64,000 nt of DNA from Ramazzottius varieornatus (GCA_001949185.1 BDGG01000008.1:1990788-2054787); one strand, 5' to 3'; shown: positions 34,506 to 46,520, counted from the stretch's first letter. The notes: generated from the sequence alone by a model not told the origin. Numbers and translations: made by a program.

Positions 34506-35234
34506 TCTGACGGATGCTGGTGAATAATTTCTACTGAAGAAACAGCGATCAAGATCCCGCTTAATCACCAATCAACAGAAGTCACCGTGTTACATCAGAT
34601 GATCAAAATTAACAGATCTTTCAAGCGCCCTTTCGATCCGGATCAGTTTCTTCCATACTCCGTAACACCCTCCCCCGAACTCAGATGGAAACCACGGTCA
34701 GCCGGTGCTTGCAAAACTTTCTTATCACGAAAAAGAGACGGGTGAAGTTTGGACTTTAGAAAAACCGACTTTGTGAATTGTGATTAGAGATGTCCATCTC
34801 TAGTGATCCAAGGAGCAGAGAAGCGAAAACTTTCAAGTGAAAATGAGCGTGTTCGTTTACGTCAAAAAGCACCCATTGCCGAACTTGTTAATGCGGGATT
34901 TACCCCGGTGCCGATTCACGGCAGACAAGCTGTACGTACAACTGACTGTCGCAAGGCATATTTGACCAACTGGGCAGATACAAACTGTTATACGTCACGA
35001 GTTTTCCTTTTCCATAACACACGAAATGCATAGTTCGTGAGAAAATCATGACGGCAAGGTTCGATTTTATCTGAGATCGCGCAAACGGATTTACTCTTTT
35101 CCGACCAGAAAAGATTACAGTATTTTTCTCATTCTTCAAGAAATCCTCGGCAGTTTTACATCATTTTTATCGGTCAAAGAGCCTTTGCTTTCAGTCCCTA
35201 TTCGTTTCAGGTGAACAAGCACGCTTACGCGGAG
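34506..35234. promoter_or_regulatory. Divergent intergenic region, possible shared promoter
   Basis: About 0.73 kb separates the TMEM245 start (-) from the eIF2B epsilon start (+). No TATA box or other site is identifiable with confidence. The head-to-head arrangement alone suggests a bidirectional promoter. Confidence 0.35.
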
Positions 35235-38077
35235 ATGTCGGCACAAGCCAAGAAGAAGACTGGGAGGGAAGGTAAGGAAGCGTTCAAGGCCGAAGACGTT
35301 CTACAAGCTGTGATCATCGCCGACAGCTTCAATGAACGGTTCAAACCTCTGACTCTTCAACAACCCCGTGCTTTGCTTCCGCTCGCCAATTGTCCAGCCA
35401 TCGCCTATACGCTAGAGTTTCTAGCGGACGTCGGCGTCCATGAAATTCTGATTTTCTGTCGTGTTCACGCGGACAAGATCCGTGCATACATCGATGCGCA
35501 TCCGAAGTGGGGCAAGAAAGGCCGACGGCATCGTTCTGTCGTGGTACAAGTCATTGTGTCCGAAGACTGTTACTCCATGGGAGATGCTTTGCGTGAGATT
35601 GATGCCAAGAATTTGATTCGGGGCGATTTTATCCTTGTACAAGGAGACCTAGTTGCCAACGTCGATTTACAACCTGCTCTAGCCGCACATCGTGGACGCA
35701 GATCTACTGACAAGAATTCCGTCATGACTGTCGTTGTTCGACACGTCGCGCCGCGGCATCCTGCTCGATGTTTAGAGGACCAAATTATTCTGACGGTGGA
35801 TTCTACGAACCAGAGAGTTCTGCATTTCCAGAAGGATGTTTCTCACAAAAGGACCAGATTTCCCGTAAAGTGAGTCTATTCACTGCACTGTTGGTTGATT
35901 GTTGATTCGTCTCGTCACGCGTCAGCAAGAGTGGCTTTCGTTCTAGCATATTCCAGATAGAAATCAGGGTAATTATGCGCTTTGCTCCCCGTTAGTTTTG
36001 CCATTGTTCTTTTGAATGGGGGTCATTTCGTCAGTCGAGTAGGCGCAATGGTAAGTTGTCAGACTCTTAATGCGTTGTAGGACTAGCTTATACAGGTTCA
36101 AAGTATGAGTAGGTGGTTGTACTACGATTGATTCTGGTTGATTGGCTTGCGGTCATCTTACTGATTGGTCTTCCTTGTGTTTCAGTGTGCTGGAAGAGCG
36201 CGACGCCGTCGAAATCCGGAATGATCTCCTGGATTGTCATATCAGCATCTGCTCTACACTAGTCCCTCCTCTCTTCTCCGACAACTTCGACTACCTTACC
36301 CGCGATGACTTTGTTCGCGGGATCCTCATCAATGAAGAAATCCTGGGTAATACCATCCACTACCACGTTCTAGAGTCCGGTTACACCGCCCGCATTTCCA
36401 ATCTACACATGTACGACCTGGTCAGTCGCGACATCATATCCCGCTGGGTCTTTCCTTTCTGTCCTGACCTGGGCTTTCCAGACGGCAGTGCCTACAACTA
36501 CAAACGCCACCATGTCTATGTCCCACGAAGGGTCGTCCTGGCGCGTGGTGCTGAACTGGAAGAGAACGTCCTCCTGGGAAGAGACTGTGTGATCGGCAAC
36601 AACACGAAAATAAGAAACTCGGTAATAGGTGATAATTGTAAGATTGGAGATAACTGCGTGATTGATGGTTCGTACCTGTGGGACAACTGCGAAATTGGCT
36701 CGAAAGTCAGGATTGAAAGCGGAGTGCTGGCTTCTGGCTGCCGTGTTGGTGACGAATCTCAGCTCGAACGTGGCTGCGTCCTGAGCTACAACGTTCACAT
36801 CGGGAGTGGTCAACAACTGAGGGGTGGTGTGAGGCTGATTGGCGAGGAGGACAACCAAATTCTCGTCGAAAAACCAGAGGTAAAAAATATTCTTCCGAAA
36901 ACACTGGCATGCACGGCACGGCCTTGCATATGTGGGCTTGGTTGAACAAGGCTGTGCTCCATGTTGACGCTTTTTCACGATTACTTATCTAAACGAAGCT
37001 AACTGTGGGCACGGCCTTGAGTTGCCTGATCGCTTCCTGACGCACTCTGGCAATTTTCTATGATCTTTTGTGGCCATAGAAAAGCATTTCAATTTCCTCT
37101 AATGTTCTTAGGACCAGGATATGGATACCGAGACAGGTTTGGATAACTTCGAGACTCTCCCAGAAGACTACGGCTCCGACCAAAAGCTTTGGTCTTTCCA
37201 ATTGAAACCCGACGGAGACAACGACGAAGACGAGTCAGAAAAGACCGGTCCCGACTTCAACCAAGTCTCCTGGAATTGGTGGATACCTCCCGCCCTCGAA
37301 CTGGCCTACTCCCCCGAAGAAGAAAGTGACAGTGATGAGGAAGAATGCGAGGACTTCACCGACGCACCCGCCCTGGGTGTCCACCACGCCGTCGGTAACG
37401 CCTGGCAGTTCTACCTCGAGATCTTCGACTCGTTGATGGGCGTCACCAACGAAGACGTGAATCCCGAGAACGCGGTGCTGGAAATCAACTCGTCCAAACA
37501 CGCTTATGGAATAAGCATGTCCGACGTGAACAAGCTGGTCTTGCGAGCTGTGCTAGAGATTCCCGAGTTACGCGGCAAGACATCCAAGAAAGAGTTTTCT
37601 AGCTCTAACGAAGTCCATAACGAAGTGACTAACATTGTGAAGAAGGTTTTACCGGTCTTCAGGAATTACTATCGGAATGCAGAGTCGCAGCTGGATGCAC
37701 TGTTTTCGTTGGAAGATTGTTTAGTGAACTACATAGATATGACAAAGCATCAGCCGTATGGAGCGCACTTGGCGGACAGTGCCATGAAGCTTTTTCACTT
37801 TTTGTACGAGCAGGACATTCTGGGGGAGGAAGTGATACTCAAGTGGTATCGACAAGCCTCCAACAAGCACGTCGAACAGTTCCTGCCTTTCTTCCTGCAT
37901 GAGTCGTCGTCACCGACTTCGCCGAGCAGAAGGAGACACCAGAGCGGCGATCTGACAGACGAGGATGTGCAGTCCTTGATCAAGAAGATTGATGCCTTGA
38001 AGAAGAAAGTAGAAAAGTTCGTCGTCTGGCTGATGGAAGCCGAAGAAGAGGACGATTCCGATCAGAACGAAGAGTAG
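35235..38077 (+). CDS. EIF2B5: Translation initiation factor eIF2B subunit epsilon
   Basis: Catalytic subunit of eIF2B, the cytosolic GDP-GTP exchange factor for eIF2. Three exons: 35235-35869, 36186-36879 and 37112-38077, with phases 2 and 0. They give about 764 residues, close to the family length. Residues about 20-230 form the nucleotidyltransferase-like domain ([37 protein letters not shown]). Exon 2 contains left-handed beta-helix hexapeptide repeats ([34 protein letters not shown]). Exon 3 is acidic at first and ends in the HEAT-type W2 domain ([32 protein letters not shown]), the catalytic eIF2-binding segment. A TTTCAG just upstream of 35211 may mark an upstream non-coding exon. All domains are intact. 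Confidence 0.93.
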
Positions 38078-39645
38078 AGAGTTTGTCTTTAGATTCTAGA
38101 TGACAAAAGTTCTTTTGTTCCCAGTGAATGCTCAAAGTCTGTTACTGATGTTTGCGCTCATTTGTTCCATAAAAAGTCTCCCGTCGCATGTCATGATCGT
38201 TGTCGGCTGATCCGGTTATGTTTCCCACAGTAGGGTTACATCGACAGCTACAGTGTAACAACGGTGTGACTTTTATTCAGGGCTTTGGCAGGTTTTCCAG
38301 GATGATCACGCAGACCTTAATCAATCTAATACTGAAAACGGATTTCGGGAAAAAAACGGTATTGCCATGCTAACTTACCTTGTCCACCATGCGAACGCCG
38401 GTTATACTGTAGAACTACAGTAGAACTGTACCGGGTCAGTTAAGTGAAATATAATATTTGTATGATGTGCATCTATGGCACATCCGGCAATGCTTACGTC
38501 CGGCTGGCTTTTGACGTATGAAGAGACCAGTAGGAGGTAAGTTTTTGGAATTCCGCTGAAGGATGTCATTGCTGTCTTGTTGCTGGCCCGGATGTACAAT
38601 GGCAATGGGTGCATGCTCAGTACGAGGATAAGGCTCTAACTTCGCTAGTGGTTAAAAATTTGCTAATGTCGTCACCCGGTATCTTTCTCTACATTGTATT
38701 CTTCTTCTGGAGATCTGATAGCATACCCTTCAGTGTCCTTTTCCACCAATTGCAGTCGATATTTGAAGATCGATGCCGTCTGTGCAAAGCCCAGTTTCCA
38801 TTATTTCCGGTTTTATTCTGCTTGTTCGACCCTTCAGACTATTTTACATCATGTCCAACCGAGAAAAGTATTAATAACTTCCGAGATGGCTACGCAGACC
38901 CCATTTGTGCCTTATTCGTCGAGTAACAGCGCCTCTTTTTCTGAGACTAAAGCTTTGGAACATTTATCGGAACGCCAGCAGTCGCACAAAAGCAACTAGA
39001 GAACTGCGCGCAGGAGACTGAGGCTGATCGCGAAACACTCAGTACGCTGCATATGCTGGCGGCGCAGAGAGCTCCGTTTATAGCGAAACCCGAATCGTCA
39101 TTTACCATCTGTAGCTCTGCTGTTCCCCAGACTTCTACCACACTTGAAAAGTCGGAGACCTTTTTCTCGAGGTTTAGTTTGGACAAAGTTAAGGACTGGG
39201 AAACCTTTGGGTTTTACCACCAGATGGTAGGCACGGACATCGGCTCTCTGATCATGCAGCCAGCTAAAACTCCAGTTCCTTGACACTCACACGTGCCCGT
39301 CGAAGATCTTTCTGGACGCCTGCCATGGTACAGTAATTTATCAAGGCGTTGGGCTGGCACTCCATCTGGTTTTCCAAGGTTTACTTCTCTACCGATTCTC
39401 CCGAAAACCCACGCATGAGTTCTGGAAAATTGGTGGAGCGAAACCACTGGCCCTGACTATGGTTGTTCTACTTCTTGGGGCATTTGTGTTTTCCAGGAGT
39501 GTATCAGGGGAAGGCTGAAACTCTCGCAGGAACCACATCCACGTCTCCTAGTCTACCTCAACTAGATGGTAACCAGCCAGCAGTTCGCAGTACGGCCAGG
39601 ATAGTCGTCGACTACTACAATTTCATGATGAATACTGATGCCGTA
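38078..39645. other. Non-coding stretch
   Basis: 3' flank of the eIF2B epsilon gene. Small open frames near 38609-38999 and 39053-39283 match nothing recognisable. Confidence 0.4.
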
Positions 39646-39761
39646 CTGTATGCTCTCCCGAAATTCACGTACGTGACTGTTATGGTCACCGTATGAGAAC
39701 TCTTTCTCTAGTTTTACACTCTGAATGGAGTGACGTACGTGAATTTCGGGACAGTATACAG
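39646..39761. mobile_element. MITE family C, copy 1 (TA-flanked)
   Basis: CTGTATGCTCTCCCGAAATT and ACGTACGT return inverted at the right end; TA flanks both sides. 116 bp. The second copy at 49604-49718 is in opposite orientation. Confidence 0.8.
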
Positions 39762-39809
39762 TACCACTACGTACGCAGGATGACAACGACTCTGGAAATC
39801 CTTTCGGTA

Positions 39810-39968
39810 CACGCGCCTGCCCTAAATGTGGGCAGGGACAAAAATGCGGGCAACACAGCGAAAGCGGCACAGGCCAGCTGAAGTTGACCAATCAAATAAA
39901 TCAATCGTAGCAGAGCCGTGCTCCGTTGCCCACACTTTTGCCCTGCCCATATTTAGGGCAGGCGCGTG
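39810..39968. mobile_element. MITE with CACGCGCCTGCCCTAAAT ends (TA-flanked)
   Basis: The left end CACGCGCCTGCCCTAAAT is repeated inverted at the right with few mismatches over about 50 bp, inside TA dinucleotides. 159 bp. Confidence 0.75.
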
Positions 39969-40146
39969 TACAGGTTCTTCAGATATGGATGCCGACAATA
40001 GTACGCACAGGAACCGCAGAAATCGGTTGTCTAGATTTCTCCGTTTTCGTTCGATATCGACATTCAAAAGTTTCCGCTGCAGATTGGTAGTCCGCGGGAG
40101 CTCTTTGTGGTTTGCCTCACGACAACCAACCTCCACCTTCAGGTGG

Positions 40147-40290
40147 AATATGCTGGTCAAAGATTGTGGCAATTTTGGCCAGAATTTATGGAAATGCCAT
40201 GCGAAGATTCACGGACCGGTCATCTCAATACATACTGGGGATATGTACAATCTTATCTTGAGTACTATGGGTTGCCTCGAAAAGACGGGT
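40147..40290 (+). pseudogene. Possible cytochrome P450 N-terminal fragment (very tentative)
   Basis: The frame reads WKCHAKIHGPVISIHTGDMY then NLILST. This resembles the P450 stretch after the proline-rich hinge (H-x-x-x-x-x-YGPV-x-S-h-x-G-x-x-x-x-h-h-L-S). No downstream P450 exon (I-helix, heme-binding Cys loop) is found and the frame soon departs from the family. Could be chance. Confidence 0.2.
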
Positions 40291-40589
40291 GGCCGTGGGG
40301 ATAAATATGTATTTACCGAAGGACCAAATCGAACTGCCCAGTTCCCGCCCTGGTTCATAATTTTGATTCCGAGGGGCCCATAGCACGCTGCCGTTCCCAA
40401 AGGGCTCCAGTGTCGGGCGATACTGCGGGGATAAGTAAGTGAGGTACAGTAGACCATCTGAGTACAGAAGATCAAGCAAAGAAGATACAGTAGACCGCAC
40501 CTCGTAATTTTTTGATGGTAACGCAGTTCGAACTTTGCTATCTAAAGTCAGCGAGCTACCTCGGTGCGGAATTGGATTTTTACTGTGTA

Positions 40590-41606
40590 CACGGACGACG
40601 GGTAAGTATGGGACAGTAAAAAGTGTGGGACATGCGGAAAGGACGGCCAAATTACATCCTGAATGCGAGCCAGCAATACAATCGAGCCTATGACATAACG
40701 CAGTGAGATTTAACCGTAGAAAATTGTCATGGGCAGTGCCCATCAGCCGATCAGCTGTTCGACTTTTGCGCTTCGAAGCTGCAGATTGGTTATTTACTTT
40801 CTTCCAGAATCGCTCTCGAATTTATATCGTTTCTGTAATTCATATCGTTTCTGTTTCCATAATTTCCCAGCCCTTCAAGACCAAGCGTCCTCGACGGTAG
40901 ACCAAAAAAGCCTTGAAGGACGCGCTGTCTGCTGTTCAGCACGTACGTACAGCAAAGCAGCCTTCACTGTAGACCTGGCAATGGTGTGGTTTCACCACAC
41001 CACACCGAAAAAACCACACCTTTCGGTTTTGGTGTGCGCCAAACACCACACCGAAAAAAGTGGTGTCCGTTTCACACCGAATTTTTGGTTTCGGTGCTCA
41101 ATGACACCACATCACACTAAACCGAAAAACTTTCGGTGCACCATTTCACAGGAAAGCATGCCTTCATCGCTAAATAAATTGAAGTATGGCGCGCTCTACT
41201 GCCGGAAAGCCCAGGAAAAATCGACCGGGCCAGCAGAAACTAGCACTACGATGCGCTCGGTTTCTGTTTATGCATCGTCTGTACGGTACGCCAGATTTCG
41301 CTACACAGCGGCCACCAAATACTCGTTTTGCTTTTTCGGTTTTTCGGTTTGGTGTGGTGTGGTGCACCGAAAAAGTAGTATCTGATCCACACCACACTGA
41401 AGAAAGTGGTGTGGCGTTCGCACCGAAAAAGTAATTTCGGTGTGAGAAAACACCAAACCGAAAAACACCACATCACACTTAATCACACTTTTGCCAGGTC
41501 CAGCCTTCCGTGCTGGTTTTTACTTCAAGAATCACATGCCCGTGCCGCCGTAGCGAAAAGACCTGTCCCATACTTTTTACTGTCCCATACTTACCCGTCA
41601 TGCGTG
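40590..41606. mobile_element. MITE family A, long copy with nested insertion
   Basis: The outer ends share GGGTAAGTATGGGACAGTAA and ACTTTTTACTGTCCCATACT in inverted arrangement, flanked by TA (40588-40589 and 41607-41608). The interior begins with family A sequence (GCGGAAAGGACGGC). A second element (40973-41499) splits it. Excluding the nest, the host element is about 490 bp. Confidence 0.75.
40973..41499. mobile_element. Nested inverted-repeat element rich in CACACCGAAAAA
   Basis: The ends read ACCTGGCAA and TTGCCAGGT. The interior carries many copies in both orientations of CACACCGAAAAA / TTTTTCGGTGTG and the palindrome GGTGTGGTTTCACCACACC. No protein. It sits inside the family A element, so it inserted later. 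Confidence 0.65.
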
Positions 41607-42223
41607 TACTGATAGACATTGATTACGATCGAACTTTGTTATTGTTGCAACATTGTTGCGAAGTTTCATGCGTAACGTATAACTGTTTTTTTAGCTACCT
41701 TTGATAATACTGAATTTCAGTACTTCGAAATCTGAAAGACGCGAAGGAATTACGAGCTTATCTTTTTTCAACAGGTGGAACTATACGAAATGCGGCAATA
41801 ATTCCACGGCATGTTGCCAGTAGTCGAGGATGTACGAGTGTCCGGGATCCCCACCCTGCAACCAAACCTAATGAAGAGTTTAGCTTGCGTAAGTTTTGCT
41901 CGAGACCACCTTCGTATTGCCTTTTATCAGGGAAAGTTGCAGGGATACATACTGGCGTTTGATGGTTAAAGCGACCGACAGTGGCGCCGTTGCAGGTACT
42001 CTCGTGGGATAATTTAGTAGCGCAAATACTTTTGCTGTCTGTTAATGTTTTTCGCTTGGATCCAAACGTGGTGTGCTTGATAACTTTCTCCAGCCGATCG
42101 CGATATAGACGACTTTCGTCTTCATGAGAATAAAATTCACCGGTTGAACGTATGACTTACGACCGGCACAGTCAAGTCAGTATAATGGCGCCATATCTCG
42201 TTTCAGTTCCTGGTCATGAAAAC

Positions 42224-45200
42224 TTAGAGAAATGTGTAATTACGATGTTGGAAATTAGACAGGTTCCATCCCAAGCTATAGAGGCGAGATCGATCTGATA
42301 CAGGCAAGGAATCATGTTTTGGAATGGTCGAATCATGAAGAGGACAGTCGAATCGCCATTGATTGAGACAGATTATTTCGGCTTTCACTTTGGGCGGTGG
42401 TTTGTTTTCTGGAGGCATGTTGAGCTGCAGTACGACGCCGGTTAACGCGGCCAGTATGACGAACACTCCACACAGGTGACACGGCGCGTACGCGTTGTCG
42501 GTCATCTCCGCCACTTTTTGTAGAACATACACATGGAAAAAAATTGACTATGGCTAACAACACGTTACCGCTGGGTATCAGCGTGCTACCATACTGCCCA
42601 AAGGTGGGAATATCAAGCTGCCAATGCCCTGCACAAAACTCCCGTAGGAGAACGACGTGCAGAACCGATTACTGCCGAACATCTCCATCTGTAGTCCGGG
42701 CCACATACACCACTTGATGGCCAAGAAGAATGACAAAGCTCCCGACCATGCAGCCAGGGCCACAAGGGTCGTACTCCAGGTGAACAGGAACAAGCATACC
42801 ACAGACAACAGTGTCATAACATGCGCAATGTTGAACCTGGTGATGCGTCCCGATACCCAGGGTGTGGCGCTTACGGCAACGGTCAGCAGTCTAGCGACCA
42901 TGTCCGTGAAACCACCGACCTACAAAGTGACATTTAGGCGAGTACATGATCCCCACCGGAGTGACGAACACTTACACCAATGATCGAAGTGGCGCCCTGT
43001 TCGTTGATCTCAAGGATATCCGTGACGAAGCGGAAAGGGAGGAATCCGTAGATCATGAGGCCTGACATGAGAAAGGGGTGCAGCATAAGGATGTAGAAGG
43101 GTATGTCGCGGAACAAAGATAGGTTAGCCGACTTTGCAAAAGTAACTTTTTCGTTGGTTCCGGCAGCTTGTAACTGATGTGAAGGTAGGAGCAGGGCGCA
43201 TAGACCTATGAGGATAGTCAAAAACCCAATGAAGATACAAGATTCTCGCCAACCGTAGTTGGTAATAAGTAGTTGCTGCAAGGGTGGTACGGCCATGACA
43301 CTGAGACCACCACCGACTGTTACGGCCGAAGTTGCAAACGTTTGCCGGCGCCGGAAGTGAAGAGCGATGATACCAAAACTTGGTGCGTATGCCAAACCGA
43401 AACCAACAGCTGCAACAGAAACCTTCTCAGAGCATGCATATGACTGTACTTTGTACAAGTGTAAGACAAAGTTAACCTTCGAAAATGGGTAAGATGGATA
43501 GGCGGAGCTGTATATTATAGGATGGCCGACCAGATTTTGAGTTAGCTTGTAGCGCTTTTTCTAGTTGTCGAGATTCAGCTAGCTCGGCTCATCCATCTTA
43601 CCCATTTTAAAGTCTTATTTCGTCTTTCACTTGTACGTAGACTATAGGAGCATGCATTTGTCAGATTGCGGTTTGCTAGTGGTCAGCGGTAAAGATGCCA
43701 AACGTCACAAAAATCAACTCGATATTTTGCACGAAATAGGTACTGAAATATCCAGTAGTGGCAATCAGGGATGCGGTAATTATTACTGCACGATATCCGT
43801 ATCTGTTGGCCAAAGTACTCCCCAGTGTCCAGTTTGACTCGCCACAAGAGAAGCAGGACTTATTGAAAAAGGACTTACTGGTGGAAGGAAGACCCAGACG
43901 GGCGGACACTGGCAATCGGGGCTTGGCATTTTGGTAGGACCTCTCGTGTACTCTACACCAAATGGCAGTATCAAGAGGTTTGGAAATGGCGTAGCGCCGG
44001 AAGTTTTCATCGTACACCAGCCAAGGCTCGTCACGCTCAGCCATGCTGGTGATAAGGTCCACGTAGCTAAGGAAAGGAAGGCAGAACTGTGGGTTTTCGG
44101 ACTGACGATACGCGGCGAACACGATGAAAGCCCGGATCCATTCAACAATATTCTTGATTTCTTCTCGGGGATTGTCGGAGGACGAACGGCGATAATGGAC
44201 AGCCTGATCGAGATCACGATTTTAAGGAAGTAGATCGCCCAAATGGACATGTTCTCCCACCTCTTTACAACGAGCGGCAAGATCCGAGGTTAGCGTAGGT
44301 AGTTCCACAGCATCCATAATCACGCTGGTGGGATTAGTAGCTGGGAAGACGACAAGAGGAGAAGTGACTTGTTGTAAGGAGGACTTGCCTTTGACGCCGC
44401 CGTAGACATTGGACAAGGAATGACGCTGGTTTGCAGTTTGTGAAGTCGAAGGTTGAGACTCTGTGATCGAAGCGAGGACTCGAATCCTTTCAGCGTTCAG
44501 GTCTTGAGCTCTCTGTAGCTCCTCCGATTTCTTTTGGAATACCAGTTGCTGATCCAATAAATCATTCATAGTGGCAGGGCCATCGTCAGGTTGAGCACGC
44601 TTCTTCTGATTCGGGGAACCATCAAGGATGGCGAGATCGTCGGAGACATTCTCGTAATGGTTGGAAGAGGCATCGGAAATGGCATCTTCCTGGACATCGG
44701 GTGCTTTTGGTAGACGACCGCGTCCCCGTACTGACTGAGCCTTTCCGCGAGCTGGTTGGACTCTCCCACGTCTCGTGCGTGTTGAAGTGCGAATGGTTAT
44801 TCCAGATCCTCTTGTACGAACCATGGCGTCAAAATGCAGATATAATAACAGAGATTAAAATGGAAGGATAAACTACGATAAATCGAGCACAATCAACGAT
44901 AATCCGTGTGTATAAACACGCAACAAGTGAGTTAAGTGGTGTGCAGGACAAGCGCGTTAAACGGCGCACGGGACATCCACAAAATGCGAGGAGCTTGCAG
45001 AATCAAGAATGAATCGAGAGATGACTTGGTCAGCGATGGTTATGGTCAAGATGGGCTACCTCGAACGTTCACATCAAGTGCGTACGAAGAGAAATATGAG
45101 AAGGAAACCCAGAGAAGGAGGAGGAAGTCGCTCCACAGTTAAGCGCAAATAAGCTGTGCTTATTTTCTAATATCCGTATCTGTTGGCCAAAGTACTCCCC

Positions 45201-45568
45201 AGTGGAGCTGAAAAAGAGAATCTCAGTGCTACCTTTACCTGAATCACTGTGCTATCTTACCAACAATTTTGGCGAGTGCATGGCTAAGAGAAAACAACGC
45301 GGAAGTGAGCACAGTGCTCTTGCCGAATTCCTTAAGAAACGCCGCGTACAACAGAGACGTTCCAGCGAGGCAGCGATTGATGATGCCAAAAAATAAAGAA
45401 GGAAGCAGCCAGTACAACCCAAGCCCATCCTGAATCCACCGCTTGTCCACAGCTTTGGGCTACGAGGACTGTTGCACGGGGCTCTTTACCGCCATCGGGA
45501 GAGACCGGACGGGCCTTCTCAACATACGCAGGTAAGGTTGGCGGAATCTCTCCCAGCTCGAAATCCAT
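42224..45568 (-). CDS. SLC16-like (monocarboxylate-type) MFS transporter, apparently broken
   Basis: A 12-TM proton-linked MFS family member. Exons: 45261-45568; exon 2 split into 45170-45207 and 43709-43827 by an insertion; 42976-43422; 42595-42919; and 42224-42513. Exon 1 has the MCT N-terminal pattern (PDGG ... DSGWAWVVLAASFFIF, then GIINRCLAGTSLLYAAFL). The frame shifts at an A6/T6 run (45388-45393): with one base fewer, the two halves join perfectly. Exon 2 encodes APLGSTLANRYGY and RAVIITASLIATTGYF. Exon 3 has GFGLAYAPSFGIIALHFRRR and TVGGGLSVMAVPPLQ. Exons 4-5 carry the C-terminal helices and a polar tail. With a frameshift and a 1.34-kb insertion, this copy probably makes no full transporter unless the frameshift is an assembly error and the insertion is removed. 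Confidence 0.75.
43456..43633. mobile_element. MITE in SLC16-like intron 2 (TA-flanked)
   Basis: CAAGTGTAAGAC and AAAATGGGTAAGATGGAT at the left return inverted at the right (with CACTTG and TA). 178 bp, within the intron between 43709 and 43422. Confidence 0.75.
43793..43827. repeat. 35-bp direct duplication, left copy
   Basis: Identical to 45170-45204. It is host exon-2 sequence (coding strand PLGSTLANRYGY) duplicated at the ends of the inserted retroelement fragment. Confidence 0.9.
43828..44824 (-). pseudogene. Gag-like ORF of retroelement fragment, with one in-frame stop
   Basis: The frame begins MVRTRGSGITIRTSTRTRRG (basic, RG-rich). It continues through a Gln/Ser-rich coiled-coil-like part (LLDQQLVFQKKSEELQRAQD) and, after one in-frame TAA at about 44222, through NIVEWIRAFIVFAAYRQSEN and SYVDLITSMAERDEPWLVYD. 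These resemble gag capsid-type helices with a W-x-Y/V-YD motif. The end, KSCFSCGES, is the start of a zinc knuckle, after which it runs in frame into SLC16 exon sequence. About 332 codons. Confidence 0.6.
43828..45169 (-). mobile_element. Retroelement 5' fragment (leader plus gag-like ORF) inserted in SLC16-like exon 2
   Basis: 1,342 bp between exact 35-bp direct duplications of host exon. On the minus strand it has about 345 bp of leader, then a gag-like frame, and stops abruptly at a CCHC-type knuckle start (CFSCGES). No LTR, poly-A or pol is seen. Same orientation as the host gene. The class is undetermined; long target duplications and the absence of LTRs argue for target-primed or repair-mediated insertion of a partial cDNA. 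Confidence 0.7.
45170..45204. repeat. 35-bp direct duplication, right copy
   Basis: Identical to 43793-43827. Directly next to it, on the coding strand, is the exon 2 splice acceptor (TCTCTTTTTCAG), so this is the original exon start. Confidence 0.9.
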
Positions 45569-45855
45569 CCCTGGTCACTTTCCTCTCTACCCACTTGCGA
45601 CGCATATTGATGTATAGGGAATCGACTGGACATAGAATGCGGAAAGCGTCCCTTTTTCACTCCAAAAAGCATCATCGAAAAATCTTAAGACAACAAAGCG
45701 TAATCAAAGTAGGCAGACAAGATATTAGCTGTTATCGCTGGATCATTTTTAAACTTAGGTTCAGAATTAAACCTGAAACCCCACCCTGCTGGGGCGGGGA
45801 TTCCTTAAATTTTCAATATGCCTTATGTCACAGATATCCAAAAGTTTTTAATGTA
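45569..45855. other. 5' flank of SLC16-like gene
   Basis: Presumed upstream region; no promoter element is recognisable with confidence. Confidence 0.3.
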
Positions 45856-46051
45856 CACGCAGGACGAGAATTTATGGTACATTAAAAATTATGGTACTGG
45901 CCTTTTCGCTACGGCGGTACTGGAGCACGTACGTACTCAACTAATCCACAGTAATACATTTTTTGACACTTTCTATGATCGGATTTCCATTTCGCCGTCC
46001 TTTCTGCCTGTCCCATCATTTTTACTGTACCATAATTTCTTGTCTTGCTTG
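45856..46051. mobile_element. MITE family A, copy in inverted orientation
   Basis: Ends CACGCAGGACGAGAATTTAT and its diverged inverted partner, with TA on both sides. The interior is the reverse complement of the 22.3-kb copy (GGCCTTTTCGCTACGGCGG, TTCGCCGTCCTTTC). 196 bp. Confidence 0.7.
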
Positions 46052-46197
46052 TAGTGCTCCTAAATCAACGCGCACTCAAAGGCGTGAACAGTAAATGATG
46101 CCCGGGTGCGAGTCACACAGGCTGCGCTGATAACATCTGATCATACTGGACAACGATGACTTATCCCGTGGTTGAGTGTAGTGCCAACAGTGCTGAA

Positions 46198-46520
46198 CGC
46201 GGTATCGGTATCACCCGGTAATACCTGTAACTGGTACCGATTTCGGAGTAACGATACTTTACCGATTACTGAGACGCGATAACGATTCCTTACGGGAGGT
46301 ATTTCAGGTATTTATCCGGTACTACCGGCCATTCAAGCTTGCCGGTAAATAGCGAAAATACAGGGGAAAACTCGAAAAATTAACCTAGCAGTCTGATTTA
46401 CTTATTTTGGTCTGTACTTTACCGGAGGTATTAACGATACATCTGGAGGAATACCGATACTTCAACGGCAAGCACAGCTAATATATTTTACTTTACCGAG
46501 TACTGAAAACCCAATACCTG
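46198..46520. repeat. Degenerate TACCGGTA/GGTATTACCGATA-rich region
   Basis: Many variants of TACCGATAC, GGTATT and CCGGTA on both strands form a low-complexity self-complementary stretch with no gene. Confidence 0.5.

Noticed and set aside
36403-36978. 191-codon minus-strand ORF
   Set aside because: Antisense shadow of the eIF2B epsilon hexapeptide-repeat exon.
40729-41385. 218-codon plus-strand ORF
   Set aside because: It spans the CACACCGAAAAA repeat of the nested element; the frame is a by-product of low-complexity DNA.
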